Notes: generated by a model not told the origin, from the letters alone. DNA of 64,000 bases from Rattus norvegicus (GCF_036323735.1 NC_086032.1:44633335-44697334); one strand, 5' to 3'; counted from the stretch's first letter, positions 10,953 to 21,599 are shown. Translations and numbers: made by a program.

Positions 10953-11882
10953 CAATTGTAAGTATTTTACTGAAGGAAAGCAGATAAGCAATCAACCTGA
11001 GATGTGTTCTGGATGGGTTGTTGTTGTTTTGATGAAGATGTTCTAGCATGAGTTTTAACTATCTCATATTCATTTTAATTGCTTTGTATTTTCTAAACCA
11101 AGAATGCACTACTTTTACTGTCACAAAAAAATCATGATTATGCTGAACACTAACCTATACTCAAGCATTTACACATCTTGCCTCTTTGTAGCCTTTTAAT
11201 AAGAATCTCTAGTTACATCATAATACATATCAATGACGAAGCACTTCTGTGAGATCTGGGACATCATCTGTTTATACCTCATTAGAATCCTTGGGGAAAT
11301 TCTTGTCTTCCACCGGGAGCTGTGGAGAGCAGACAATGGACAAGCTGGCAGACTGTCATCCTGTCAGACAAACTGAAAAGTGCCTCTAGAGGTTGGCAGT
11401 GTTTCGTCCAGGAGCAAGCAGAGAGGCCAAGATCTGAGATGAATCCCAAGAAGACCGGATTTCTAGTTGAATAAGCAGATGTCTAGGCATGGCACAGAAT
11501 GCGCACCCCAGTAGAAAATGAGTATTCAGAATTAGCCAATCCACAGCTGCCATTGCATTCAATATGCAGTGTGTGACCTATTGCAGGGAAATTATTAAAA
11601 CACAAAGGCAAAGAGTCATTTATTAAACATGTTTTCCTGGGATCCAGTATATGCTTATCTGTTGGGAAGGTTTCAGTTTAATTGTGATTGGCACAGTACA
11701 ATCGAAGTTCCCTATTGTATCTAGATTGAAATATATTAATAAATCTGTACTCGCAGCAGAGATATGTCATACTTTGAGAAGTTTTCCTAAGATTTTAGCA
11801 TTTGAAAAAACAGATATGAACTTTGTTTCCATTTCTGCTGTAACAAGAAAACCGATAGTTATTCATCTAACTCCTCAACCAT

Positions 11883-11990
11883 AATACTTTTGGTTTTATG
11901 GCAATTACAGTACTTGCTACTTCCCAAGTCTCTGGGAATACTTTTGGTTTTATGGCAATTACAGTACTTGCTACTTCTCAAGTCTCTGGG
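11883..11990. repeat. 54-bp tandem duplication
   Basis: Two adjacent 54-bp copies (11883-11936 and 11937-11990), beginning AATACTTTTGGTTTTATGGC, differ at about one base internally (CCC versus CTC). The near identity suggests a recent local duplication. Confidence 0.95.
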
Positions 11991-13531
11991 GCGCCTTGTT
12001 TACTCCGGATGAAGTGAGCATATAAATGAGTAATGCTTGTTTTGACTTACTATGTGAGAAGGTACAACCAAACCTAGACCCATCTGCTTCTGAACAGGCT
12101 TCTAGTAGAGAATAACTGAGTTAAAGCTATTATTACGTTTGTTTTGTTTTTTTTTTAATCTAGAAGGAATCCATTGCCTTTCTGGACAATGGAGACTGCG
12201 GTATACACAGATTTTGACGGGACTTAGTTTTGTGCTTAGCCTCAAATAACGCACATATTTCTCTGAGCACACAAGTTTATTTTTATAAGTAACGTGGAGG
12301 AGCCTGAACCAGGCACTAAATGGTAGGAAACTGCCAAGGGCAGCTGTGGCTCAGTGAGTCATATATTTTGAGCAGAGAACAGCCAGTAGCTCAGCACTTT
12401 CCCCGTTATTGATTATACTCTATTAGTGCTCCCAAGGGTCTCTCACCAATAATTGATGAGGGAGGGGATGGGCTGCCTTAGAATATGGGAATAATCTTAT
12501 CAACCAATTTACAATATAGCCATGAATATCAGAACCAGAAACTCTTATATCATCAGAGGTACCGTTTGAATACTAATTTTTTTAAGGTGTGTATAACTTT
12601 AGAATGGGTGTTTAAAGGAAAAAAAGGTCCTTGGCACCTGGAAGACATTGAGACACAATGTAGTACCTTTCCCAAATCATGATACACTCCTCCCAGGCTG
12701 ACGAGTGACACTGGCTGTGCTTGTGTGAAGATGAGGTAGACCCAGGGTCTGGCACCTTCCCCTTCAATGCAAGTCATGTTTGGGACTGCATGGGTGCTGG
12801 AACACATTCTGCAGCATATTAGAAACATCCTCTTCCCAAGTTCACAGTCCACACACTGAGATGGTCATATGAACGTGGTTTCTGAGGTTCTAACTACAAG
12901 GTGGTGACTCGGGGTCTCAAATTAGGACGTAGCAAGTTTAAGTCTATCAAGCTGGGGATTAGAGCCATTAATATGAGACTTACTTCAAGACATTATGCTC
13001 AGAAAGTAAAATGTCATCCAACATTTTGGTGTTGATAGGGAGAAATGGCAAGAACCATTTATCTTGGAAATAGACCATCACCATCACTCGCTGAAGCAAA
13101 CATTGCCAGAACTTCACTTTGGTTTTAGACAGATCAAACACAAGTTACTTCCCATCCCAGAACTCAATGGAAACTTGCAGTCAAGGGTAAAGGCAGAGTA
13201 TTCAATGTGTCCCAATTCTTTCTTTTTTTCTTTAATCAGGTCTTGATGTTGACAGGTTGGCCTGAAGTGCCCAATGCCCCTTCCTTAACTTTTTGAACAC
13301 TGAGATCACAAGAACATGTCTTTTTAAGGTTATTCACTCATCTTAGTGATACCAACTAATAGACGTTAAAGACAACCCTTCTCTGTCTATCGTATGCTAG
13401 CACTGTTGAAAATGCTCTCCCATTATCAATTAGCTTATTGTTCAACTTTCTATCTCTACTCTCTTCTCAGATGTTGTCATCTCTGAAATGGGTTCATGGC
13501 TTCATTCAAATCCTTTTGTTTCCTCTACTGT

Positions 13532-13551
13532 TTTAGACTTTAAAGTCTAAA
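13532..13551. repeat. 20-bp perfect palindrome
   Basis: TTTAGACTTTAAAGTCTAAA is its own reverse complement; the flanking bases do not extend it. Confidence 0.95.
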
Positions 13552-14331
13552 TGCTGTGCCATAGCATGGTATTTTGGGTACGCCGACTCTGTTACCATTA
13601 TATAAAATTAGGCAGAAGCCAGCATATAAAGAAGGTAGCCAAAGACAGCTCTCACCAGGATGCAGAGCACTGTTAGGTGATACTGGGTGATTTTGCAACA
13701 GCAGGGCAGTAGCTGCCACCTATTGCAATCTACCTCGTCACAGTACTCCTAGGAGTTTCAGTTAGGGTTTTCTAGACTATGTGTAGGGGTCACGATCTGG
13801 GGATATTGAGTCCTAAACCATTTATGTATCATCTTAGGTAGAAAAAAAGAAACCATGTCATTGAGCACCTAACTACATTGGGGACCCAGCTAGGTATGGT
13901 GAGCTGGAGAGCGATGAAGTGCCCTCACTCGGTTCTATTGAGCTGGTCGCTAAACTGTCATACAAGTAAGAGGAAAATGCATAACTAGTGAGTGCTAAGG
14001 GGTTGTAGGAGCTTCCCAGGTAAACAGTGATTGAACTGAAGTCTAAAGAAAGATGGAACTCAGGTGGGCTTTAACTAGGTGAAGGGAAAGATGAAATCAT
14101 ACTAACAGCTGCAATCTTGGTGTTCAAAGGCTTTGTGGGAAGAGAAGGTGCGGTATGGCCCCAGTGTAGTAGAACATGGCCTTCACTGAGGTTGGAAAGG
14201 TAGACAGGAATGAAATCAGGCAGGGCCGAAGCAAAGGACTGGGTGTTTGTCCACGAAATGACAGAGAACTTCTGGAATGTATTAGTGAAGAAAGAGGGTT
14301 GGAAAATGATCAGATTTGTGGTTTCATGACT

Positions 14332-14564
14332 GTATATGTGTGTGTCTGTGTATGTGATTATGTGTGCATATGTGTATGTACATGTGTATGTGCTTGTATA
14401 CATGTGTATGTGAAATGTATGTATGTGTTTGTATGAGCATGTATGTGTGTATAAATGCATGTATGTGTATGTGCATGTAAGTGTGTGCATGTGTGTATGT
14501 GTATATGTATGTGCTAGTTTATGTGTGTTTATGTATGTGTATGTGTGTGTATGTATGCATGTGT

Positions 14565-14603
<39 letters not shown>

Positions 14604-14612
14604 CGCATGTTT
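14332..14612. repeat. TG-rich microsatellite field
   Basis: About 280 bp of alternating TG, TATG and TGCA units ending in an uninterrupted (GT)n core at about 14570-14600. Open frames on both strands (Cys/Val/Met-rich or His/Thr-rich) are artefacts of the repeat. Confidence 0.92.
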
Positions 14613-15110
14613 ACATGGACTCACCTCTGCATGCAGCATGTGGGAACCAAAAATAGAAACTGGTCATCTTCCTCTATTGATTTCTATGAATTTTTTTTAG
14701 ATAGGAAATCTCCAAGAGCCTGGGGTTCTCGCCTTGGATGACGATGGCTAACCAGCGAGCATCCACCTCATTTCTAGCATGTGCCCACATTTTATGTGGA
14801 TTTTGGGATCCTTGTTCTTGTATAACAAACACATTACCCAATGAGAAGTTTCCCAGCTCAGATTTGTGCTTTTCAAAGTTCCTCTAGTGCTAGTAAGTGG
14901 CAGAGCGGAGTGTGGGCCAGGTAAGGGCAGGCACTTGGAGTGAATCAGGGGGAAGTGCAAGTAGCTAGTGATGGCTTGACTAAGAGACATGGGTAAATAT
15001 CTCAAACAAAAACAGAGAAACGCTACTTGGAAAGATCCAAAGTATCTCCATAAATACTTTCTTTTCAGGCCCCTTAGACATTATAATTGTTGTTGATAGA
15101 TCACTATTGC

Positions 15111-15111
<1 letters not shown>
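14613..15111. other. No gene seen
   Basis: Unique-looking sequence between two microsatellites. The 85-residue minus-strand frame at 14748-15005 has no recognisable similarity. Confidence 0.5.
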
Positions 15112-15158
<47 letters not shown>

Positions 15159-15169
15159 CAGAGAGAGGC

Positions 15170-15224
<55 letters not shown>

Positions 15225-15235
15225 CAGAGAGAGGC

Positions 15236-15300
<65 letters not shown>
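15112..15300. repeat. (GA)n tract with an internal 66-bp duplication
   Basis: A GA run is broken only by the pattern GGCA-GGCA-GACA. The three interrupting cytosines at 15159, 15169 and 15179 recur at 15225, 15235 and 15245, exactly 66 bp later, so a block was duplicated in tandem. Confidence 0.93.
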
Positions 15301-15302
<2 letters not shown>

Positions 15303-15305
15303 TGT

Positions 15306-15524
15306 GGCTTCCAGAGATGGGTTAAGGGGTTAGTGATTAAGAGCACTTCTTGCTGCTCTTGCAAAAGACCTACATACAGTTTTGAGAACCTACATAGCAG
15401 TTTACAACCATCTGTAACTCCAGTTCCAAAGCAGTTGACATCCTCTTCCGGCCTCCACCAGCATCAGGCATGCACATGGCGAACATACATGCACACAGGC
15501 AAAATGTTCATACATATAAAAATA

Positions 15525-15525
<1 letters not shown>
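15306..15525 (+). mobile_element. B3 SINE
   Basis: The consensus order is visible: GGTTAGTGATTAAGAGCACT head, ACAACCATCTGTAACTCCAG, then CAGGCATGCACATGGCGAAC and ACACAGGCAAAATGTTCATA. Its tail leads directly into a tetranucleotide microsatellite. Confidence 0.8.
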
Positions 15526-15591
<66 letters not shown>

Positions 15592-15592
15592 A
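15526..15592. repeat. (TCTG)n(TCTA)n microsatellite
   Basis: Four TCTG units followed by about thirteen TCTA units. It probably grew from the tail of the adjacent B3. Confidence 0.95.
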
Positions 15593-15677
15593 TCTCTATT
15601 TATCTCATCTATCCTTCAGAGAATTTGGTCTGCAGCCAAATATGGCTGCTACCCATTACGTTAAGGACATTAAAGTT

Positions 15678-15997
15678 TGTATGAGTTGCTTTTCTTATTG
15701 CTATGACAAAAACTACTTAATGAAGAATTTACTTTTGCTCATAATTTGCCCACTGTGGGCGGTGCCACTTCTAAGCACGTGGTCCTGGGTGCTATAAGAA
15801 AGCAAAATGAGTAAGCTATGGGGAAGCCAGCTAGTAAACACCATCCCTGCATGGACTCTGTTTCAGCTCCTGCTTTGAATTCCTGCCCTGACTTTTTGGT
15901 GGACTGTATCAGAACATTGTAAGCTAAATAAGCCCTTTCCTATTCAAGTTGCTTTTGGTCATGGTGTTCTATCCCAGCAATGCAAAGCTAGCTAAGA
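15678..15997. mobile_element. Two MaLR LTR pieces in opposite orientation
   Basis: 15678-15745 matches the start of a rodent MaLR read in reverse (TATTGCTATGACAAAAACTA). 15746-15997 matches the 3' part in sense orientation, from CACTGTGGGCGGTGCCACTT through AAGCTAAATAAGCCCTTTCC (AATAAG-type poly(A) region) to AGCTAGCTAAGACA. The change of orientation at about 15745 suggests an inversion or two abutting fragments. Confidence 0.6.
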
Positions 15998-16004
15998 CAA
16001 TGAT

Positions 16005-16262
16005 CATCATTCTTTATCTTTTTGTTGACATTTTTTAGTTATATACCTAGGAGGAGACTGACAATAAGGTTGTTTTTGTTTAGTATACATAACTAGATCC
16101 TTTGTAAGTTTTCCCAAGTGGTTTGACCAGTTTATCATTTACTAGCAGTTCTGAGATGATTTCTGTGATCCCTACATCACTGGTACTTCATATTCCCAAT
16201 GGAATTCTAGCCATTCTGGTTATGGTATGTTTTAATTTGCATTTTTCTGATGAAATACTGTA
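16005..16262 (-). mobile_element. Old L1 fragment (ORF2 3' end), decayed
   Basis: TATATACCTAGGAGGAGACT, TTTTCCCAAGTGGTTTGACC and ATTTGCATTTTTCTGATGA are the reverse complement of conserved L1 ORF2 C-terminal sequence. No open frame remains. Confidence 0.65.
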
Positions 16263-16387
16263 CTGGCTAGAATAGTTACAGGGCCCCTTTAGGCCTCCAT
16301 GACAGCTTTTCATTTCTGCCCACTCCCCTGCCCAAACCGTTGTTATATCTTTTAGGTTTGGTTTGACAGCAAGGCACTTGTGATTGT

Positions 16388-16646
16388 GGACTTTCTGGTT
16401 ATTTATTGCTGTATGACAAATGTCCCCAATGCTGTCATTCACATCAATGCAGTCTTTTTATTTTGCTTATGCACCTATACTTTGAGGAAGGCTCAGCAGG
16501 AAAGTCTTGTTCTGCACAGGCATCATTGGCTAGAAAGGCTCAACCAAGGGCAGGAATGTTAGCTCCTAAGGGACCTGGCCAGTTGTGCAACCAGCTGAGT
16601 TCAACAGCAGAAGCCTCAGTTCCTCTATTCCCAGGAATTTATGTGG
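16388..16646 (-). mobile_element. Ancient MaLR (MLT1-like) LTR fragment
   Basis: GGTTATTTATTGCTGTATGACAAATG-type sequence is the reverse complement of an MLT1-class LTR 3' end; the rest is diverged (… AGCAGAAGCCTCAGTTCCTC). Recalled consensus, approximate edges. Confidence 0.45.
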
Positions 16647-16798
16647 TTTTCCTTCTTTTCTTTTCTTTTCTTTTCTTTTCTTTTCTTTTCTTTCCTTTCC
16701 TTTCCTTTCCTTTCCTTTCCTTTTCTTTTCTTTCCTTTTCTTTTCTTTTCTTTCTTTCCTCCTTCCTTCCTTTCCTCCTCCTCCTCCTCTTCCCCCTC

Positions 16799-16837
<39 letters not shown>

Positions 16838-16856
16838 TTCCTCCTCCTCCTCCTCC

Positions 16857-16891
<35 letters not shown>

Positions 16892-16986
16892 CTCCTCCTC
16901 CTCCTCCTCCTCCTCCTCCTCCTCCTCCTCTTCTTCTTCTTCTTCTTCTTCTTCTTCTTCTTCTTCTTCTTCTTCTTCTTCTTCTT
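16647..16986. repeat. 340-bp uninterrupted polypyrimidine tract
   Basis: Every base from 16647 to 16986 is C or T. Units change in order: TTTTC, TTTCC, TTTTC again, TTCC, mixed TCC/TTCC, (TCC)n and finally (TTC)n. It is followed by a G/T-rich segment with GGTGGTGGTGG and a run of seven G. All frames across it are open on both strands (Ser/Pro/Leu or Glu/Arg/Lys homopolymers) and are not genes. Confidence 0.97.
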
Positions 16987-16999
16987 GTTTTTGATTTGG

Positions 17000-17265
17000 T
17001 GGTGGTGGTGTTTGTGTGTGGGGGGGATGGTGTGTCTGTATGTCTGTGTAAAGGTGCTCATGCAGGTGTATGGCATGATTATGTGTGCATATACATGGGA
17101 GGCCAAAGGACAACATTTGGTTTTACTCCTCAGCCGGTATCTATTCACCTTCTATCCCTCTTGTTTCTTTGAGACAGAGTCTTTCCTTGGCCTGGAGCTC
17201 TCCAAGAAGATTAGGCTTGCTTGCTAGTTAGTGAATTCCAGGGATATGTCTGATACTGGGTTTTA
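17000..17265 (-). mobile_element. Old B3-like/B1-like SINE remnants
   Basis: A G/T-rich start, then GGGAGGCCAAAGGACAACAT and TTTGAGACAGAGTCTTTCCT, resembles degraded reverse rodent SINE sequence. Weak. Confidence 0.4.
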
Positions 17266-17299
17266 AATACATACCAGAATGCAGGTTTATTGTTGTTTT

Positions 17300-17390
17300 G
17301 TTTTGTTTGGGGTTCTGGACATTGAACTTAGGTCTTTGCGCTTACAAGGCAAACACTTTCATAATATGTTATCTCTTTAGCTCATACCTA
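17300..17390 (-). mobile_element. Old ID/B4-like fragment
   Basis: TTGAACTTAGGTCTTTGCGC and TTACAAGGCAAACACTTTC resemble the reverse B-box and A-box halves of ID/B4. Diverged. Confidence 0.45.
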
Positions 17391-18235
17391 TAATACTTCA
17401 CAACACGGAAGTATTGCCTTGAGTTCCAAGGCAAGTGACACAAGAGAGCTATAAACTATAATCTTTGGCCATTTAGCACCAGACGTCATATAGTATTGCA
17501 TCTGTCCCATCACATTACTCAAGGTGGTCACCCAGTGAGTCCTGCCAGTGAAGGACATGAACTACACCTTTGGAAGAAACACTGGCAATGCGCTGAATGA
17601 GCTCATGAGTGGGAAGTTTCCTAGGCATCGCTTGAACAAACAGTACGCTGTGCTTTCCTTCTACACAGCTAATGGCATCTTATAGTCAGGAAACTGTTTT
17701 AAAATGTTTAATTAAGTTAAGTTTACTGATCCTTTTCTTCATGGTTAATCCTGGGTGTGTTGTGAATGATCTATCTGCTTGTGTAGACTTATAATATGAT
17801 CTGATCTTATAAGGCACAGTCCTGACCATGCTCCTATAAGGCGGCTGGCATTTGCATATGAACCTCAGCTTTTATAGAGGAACTGGAAACAGAAGTAAAA
17901 CAGTTGGTCCAGGGCTGACTCTCAAGGCCACAGTCTCTACCCTGACTACAACGGCATCCTGGCATGTGGCATGTACCATTTTTTCTAAGGGGTCTATGGT
18001 CACCAAGTTGACACCTATGACTCCTCTTGGGGCTCATTATCCTTCTGAAGGGGATACTCTGTCCTGACTTGGGTTATAGATCATCTTCTGAGAGGCACCA
18101 AGAGGAAGCTTTCAGATGACAAAAACAAAGGTCTGAACTCTAAGGGCTGTGTTGTGTTTATGTTCTTGTTGTCTTTATTGTTATTCTTTTTGGGGGCTTG
18201 TTTTGTTTTCAAAACAGCATAGAAACATAGAGTTT
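17391..18235. other. No gene seen
   Basis: Unique-looking sequence without recognisable coding potential or repeats, apart from short stray frames. Confidence 0.5.
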
Positions 18236-18298
18236 GGAATGTAGAAATATGTAGTCATGGCCGAGTGGTTAAGGCGATGGACTGGAATGTAGAAATAC
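18236..18298 (+). pseudogene. Tailless tRNA-Ser 5'-half insertion with TSD
   Basis: 18251-18283 reads as the first 33 bases of a tRNA-Ser(NGA): GTAGTCATGGCCGAGTGGTT, then AAGGCGATGGACT. This covers the acceptor 5' strand, D arm and anticodon 5' stem, and stops at U33 just before the anticodon. The one difference I see from the usual tRNA is GTCATGG for GTCGTGG, a CpG-type change. The flanks GGAATGTAGAAATAT (18236-18250) and GGAATGTAGAAATAC (18284-18298) match at 14 of 15 bases. There is no poly(A). Precise ends plus a 15-bp duplication show L1-type target-primed insertion of a tRNA half or of a reverse transcript truncated there. It cannot function as a tRNA. Confidence 0.88.
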
Positions 18299-18830
18299 AT
18301 ATTTGCATCTTCAGTGGCCCTAAGAGTGGGATCTGGTTTGGGTATCAAATGTATACAGCTATATTTTAAGCATAACATCAGGGCTAGAAGGTAAGAGTAG
18401 AAAACCACCCACTCCTGATTTTACCAGGTTGACGTGAGGATAAAATGAGCTAATAAACAGGAGTTCATGCCAAGAGCAGTGGAGGCAATGCCTCTCTCCC
18501 TCACTGAAAACAGCAAGGCCTGGCCAAGAGGCAAGTCAGCAGATGACACAGAGAGACATTCACCAACCAAAGCATAGTTCAAGAAAATTCTGTGGTCCAA
18601 ATAATGTCATTATACACAAACACCTATATTTTAAACTAAATTGCACTACCAGGAATTAGGAAGTCTGCCAGCTTTCTAGAGCCATCCCTTCCCTCACACA
18701 AACTACCAGGTAATTTGCATTAAGTGATTCATTTGTGGGTGGAAGAAGCCACTTAGCCTCTGCTACTTCTTTTTGCAGAGCTTCTGTTGAAATGAGAAAA
18801 AGCTAGGAAGTATGATGAAGTTGTCATTAT
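18299..18830. other. No gene seen
   Basis: Nothing recognisable beyond short stray frames. Confidence 0.5.
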
Positions 18831-18990
18831 TTTTGAAATAGGGTCTCTCTCTATAGTCCCACATATCCCGGAACTCACTATTGCTTTTTGAGAAGGGTCT
18901 ACCTGGATAGCCCAGCCCGACCTCAAACTTGAGATCTTTTGCCCCAGCTCCCCAATACTGGGGTTCCAAGCATGCTCTACTCTGCCCATA
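18831..18990 (-). mobile_element. Diverged B1-like SINE(s)
   Basis: GAAATAGGGTCTCTCTCTAT and CCCAGCCCGACCTCAAACTT are reverse B1 motifs; the length and partial repetition suggest a B1 dimer-like or two overlapping remnants. Confidence 0.5.
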
Positions 18991-19082
18991 GTGGATCAAG
19001 GTATTGTTAAGTGGCTGTCTTTTCCAGTTCAGAACAACTGTCTCCAGCAGTTATGACATACTGCAAGACAAATAGATTATTT

Positions 19083-19297
19083 TTAATATTTATGTTATTA
19101 TTTCTAATTTTGTCTTATATGTATAGGTATATGCATATGAATATGGCCCAGGAAGCCAGAGTCAACAATTTATCTACTGCTAGTGTTATGAGCAGTTATA
19201 AGGTTGTGTGCTGCCTTATGTGGGTACTATTTTTTGAACTTGGGTCTTCTATAAGAACAGTATGGACTCTTAATCAGTGACTCATCTTGCCAGTCCC
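19083..19297 (-). mobile_element. Old B3 SINE
   Basis: Reverse B3 pattern: AT-rich tail, then TTTGAACTTGGGTCTTCTAT and CAGTGACTCATCTTGCCAGT at the tRNA-like head. Diverged. Confidence 0.6.
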
Positions 19298-19440
19298 AAA
19301 TAGTTAATTTTTGGCTTCTTGCTTTATTTTAAGCAATGATATAGTAACATTTTATATAAGTTCAGCAATGCCTGAACTGCAAAATCAAAAAGATCCTAAC
19401 ATTAGAAGATTCACAAATTCTAATTATGTGGAAACCACAA

Positions 19441-19660
19441 AGCTGCTAATATTTATTGAGTGCTGCTTGTCTGGTATTTCTAAGCATTGAACGGGACTTG
19501 GTGGTCCTCATTGGTAGAGCACTTGTCTAACAGATGAAAGCTCTGGGTCTGATCTCCACTCAATTCCCCTAACAGTGCCATGGGGTTACATTTCCTACTC
19601 ACAGATAGAGACAATAAGGGACAGGGAGAGATTGCCTCCAACGGGGCTGGATGCCAAAGC
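19441..19660 (+). mobile_element. MIR interrupted by an ID/B4-like SINE
   Basis: GCTAATATTTATTGAGTGCT (19445-19464) is the MIR 5' half. GATAGAGACAATAAGGGACAG near 19604 fits its GAAACTGAGG-region 3' half. Between them 19497-19580 carries TCATTGGTAGAGCACTTGTC, an ID/B4 head. The younger tRNA-Ala-type SINE therefore split the older MIR. Confidence 0.5.
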
Positions 19661-19861
19661 CTGTCCTTAGAACTTTACATTACAGTATCTTCCTGAAACA
19701 CAGGATTAAATGTTAGAGCTAGCTTAGTCACGTCCAGCAACCAGAAACAGTCAAACAGAAAAAAAAAAAATGAAGCTTAAGAAAGATGTATATTTCTTGG
19801 GCTAAGGGACCATTCCAATTAACAATATAAATTCTTAACATCCAAATAAAGGAAACAAACA

Positions 19862-19938
19862 ACAAGAAGAAAGACGAGAAGGAAGAAAGGAAGGAAAGAA
19901 GGAAGAGGAAGGAAGGAAGAAAGGAAGGAAGGAGGAGG
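19862..19938. repeat. GGAA-rich purine microsatellite
   Basis: Irregular GAAGG/GGAA repeats, nearly all purine. Confidence 0.9.
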
Positions 19939-20077
19939 CATACGTACTTCAAAAGACACTGGGAGCAATAGACTAGGTAGTATGCAGGAACAGTTGCACA
20001 TGACTACTGTTGGACTAACAGTCAGTAAACAGGAGCTAATTCTAATATGCCTGTGAGCGCCTTTGAGAGGTAGCAGC

Positions 20078-20437
20078 TGTCTTGCTCGTTGTTTTATTGC
20101 TGTGAAGAAACACCATGATCATAGCAACTCTTATAAGAGAAAATATTTAATTGGGGCTGGATTACAGTTTCAGAGGTTTACTCCATTATCATCTTGGCCA
20201 TGAGCAAGGCAGCAGGCAGGCAGACATGGTGCTGGGAAGCTGCTGAGAGTTCTAGATCTAGATCCACAGGCAGTGAGAAGAAAAAGTTGCTGGGCCTGAC
20301 TTGTGCTTTTGAAACCTCAAAGTCCACTCCTAAACACACTTCCTCCAACAAGGTCACACTCCCTAATCCTTCCCATATAGTTCCAGTACCTGGGGACCAA
20401 GCATTCAAATATATGGGGTCATTCTCAAACCATTGCA
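20078..20437 (-). mobile_element. ORR1-like MaLR solo LTR
   Basis: Starts TGTCTTGCTCGTTGTTTTAT and ends CAAACCATTGCA, an LTR read in reverse. Internal motifs TTTAATTGGGGCTGG and CTTCCTCCAACAAGG are typical of ORR1 reverse strand. Flanks GCAGC (20073-20077) and GTAGC (20438-20442) match at 4 of 5. Confidence 0.75.
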
Positions 20438-20442
20438 GTAGC

Positions 20443-21029
20443 CTATGCTTCAGTGTAAGAGAGACACATTCAGCTTTCAGATAACTCCTTCTGTTCTTCA
20501 GGTGCATTTCCTTACTTTCTGAGTTACAGTTCTCTCATCTGTTAATTGGTTTACTGTGTTTCATTGAACTAAAGGGACTGTTAATTTTAATGTCATAATT
20601 TAAAAGGGAAAAGCAGCTTATGGAACTATAATGATGTCCTTTCTGATTGTAAGGAATGAAAGACATATTCATATCCCATCGGTAATAAAATGAACGAAGG
20701 AGCAGCTTAGTATCACTGAAGTATGAAGCCATAGATACCCTAAAGAGACCATTTTTGTATTGATTAAAGAAGAGGTAGATAATATGTCTAATACCATGAA
20801 GAAAACACTTAAAATATTGAGTATTTTCTGTCTATTCCAATTAATTTCTTTTTCTAAAAATCTACATATTTGAAAAATACTATTATCACACTATTATATA
20901 TGAGAAATATAAAATTAATGAGACATGTTATTGTTTGAAAAAACACAGGAGCTGTGCAAACAATTGAACATTGATCAATAAAGATGCGAAACTCCAGAAG
21001 AGCATTAAACTTCTCAGGGACGATATGGG
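20443..21029. other. No gene seen
   Basis: AT-rich, unique-looking sequence without recognisable features. Confidence 0.5.
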
Positions 21030-21190
21030 TGTTTTATTGTGTGTATAGATGTGTACCACATAGATGGAAGGTGCTTGCAGAGGCCAGAAGGTGTTGGGTC
21101 TTCTGGAACTGACAGCAGACAATTGTGAGCTATCCTATGGGTGCTGGAAACCTGGCTCTTCTGTATGAGCAGCAAGTGTTCAGAGCCATT
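21030..21190 (-). mobile_element. B3-like SINE
   Basis: GCAGAGGCCAGAAGGTGTTG and GTGGGTGCTGGAAACCTGG-like motifs (here CTATGGGTGCTGGAAACCTG) identify a reverse B3 remnant. Confidence 0.6.
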
Positions 21191-21214
21191 TCTCTATTCC
21201 CCTATTTATTTTTT

Positions 21215-21248
21215 TCTTAAAGATCTCTTTTTATTTGTGTGCATACAC

Positions 21249-21300
<52 letters not shown>

Positions 21301-21425
21301 ATGTGTATGTGTTTTGGTGTCTGAGGAGTCCAGAAGATAGTATTGTATCTCCAGGAGCTAAAGTTAGGGGTAGTTGTGGGTAGTGGTAGGTTCTCTGTAA
21401 AAGTAACTAACTGCTAATCCATCTC
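21215..21425 (-). mobile_element. B3-like SINE with expanded (GT)n
   Basis: An AGATCTCTTTTTATTTGTGT tail region, an uninterrupted (GT)n at 21251-21297 and a diverged body ending TAATCCATCTCTCCC, the reverse of a B2/B3 5' head. Confidence 0.6.
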
Positions 21426-21599
21426 TCCCAATATAGTTACTATTAGGGGAACAAAAGAAACAGCATAAATTATATTTCTATACTAGTCATCATTTTAAAA
21501 AAATACACTAGAAAAAGACATTTTCAACCATCACAGAAAAATAAAATGCCATCAAAGAAAACTCACAAAGTTGAATAAGCCTTTAGAGAAGACTAAAAA

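Larger units (their letters stand above)
10953..14331. other. Intergenic sequence, no gene seen
   Basis: Mostly unique DNA without a convincing coding frame or young SINE. It contains a 54-bp tandem duplication (11883-11990) and a 20-bp perfect palindrome (13532-13551), listed separately. The 99-residue minus-strand frame near 12553-12852 has no recognisable features. Confidence 0.5.

Noticed and set aside
14071..14741. Cys/Val- and His/Thr-rich frames of 77-139 codons
   Set aside because: Artefacts of the TG-rich microsatellite.
15087..15797. 236-codon frame rich in Arg-Glu, and a Ser-Leu frame opposite
   Set aside because: Produced by (GA)n and (TCTA)n microsatellites together with SINE sequence.
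16585..17227. Long open frames of up to 273 codons on both strands (Leu/Phe/Ser/Pro-rich or Glu/Lys/Arg-rich)
   Set aside because: They read through the 340-bp polypyrimidine tract, which contains no stop codon in most frames. No gene context.
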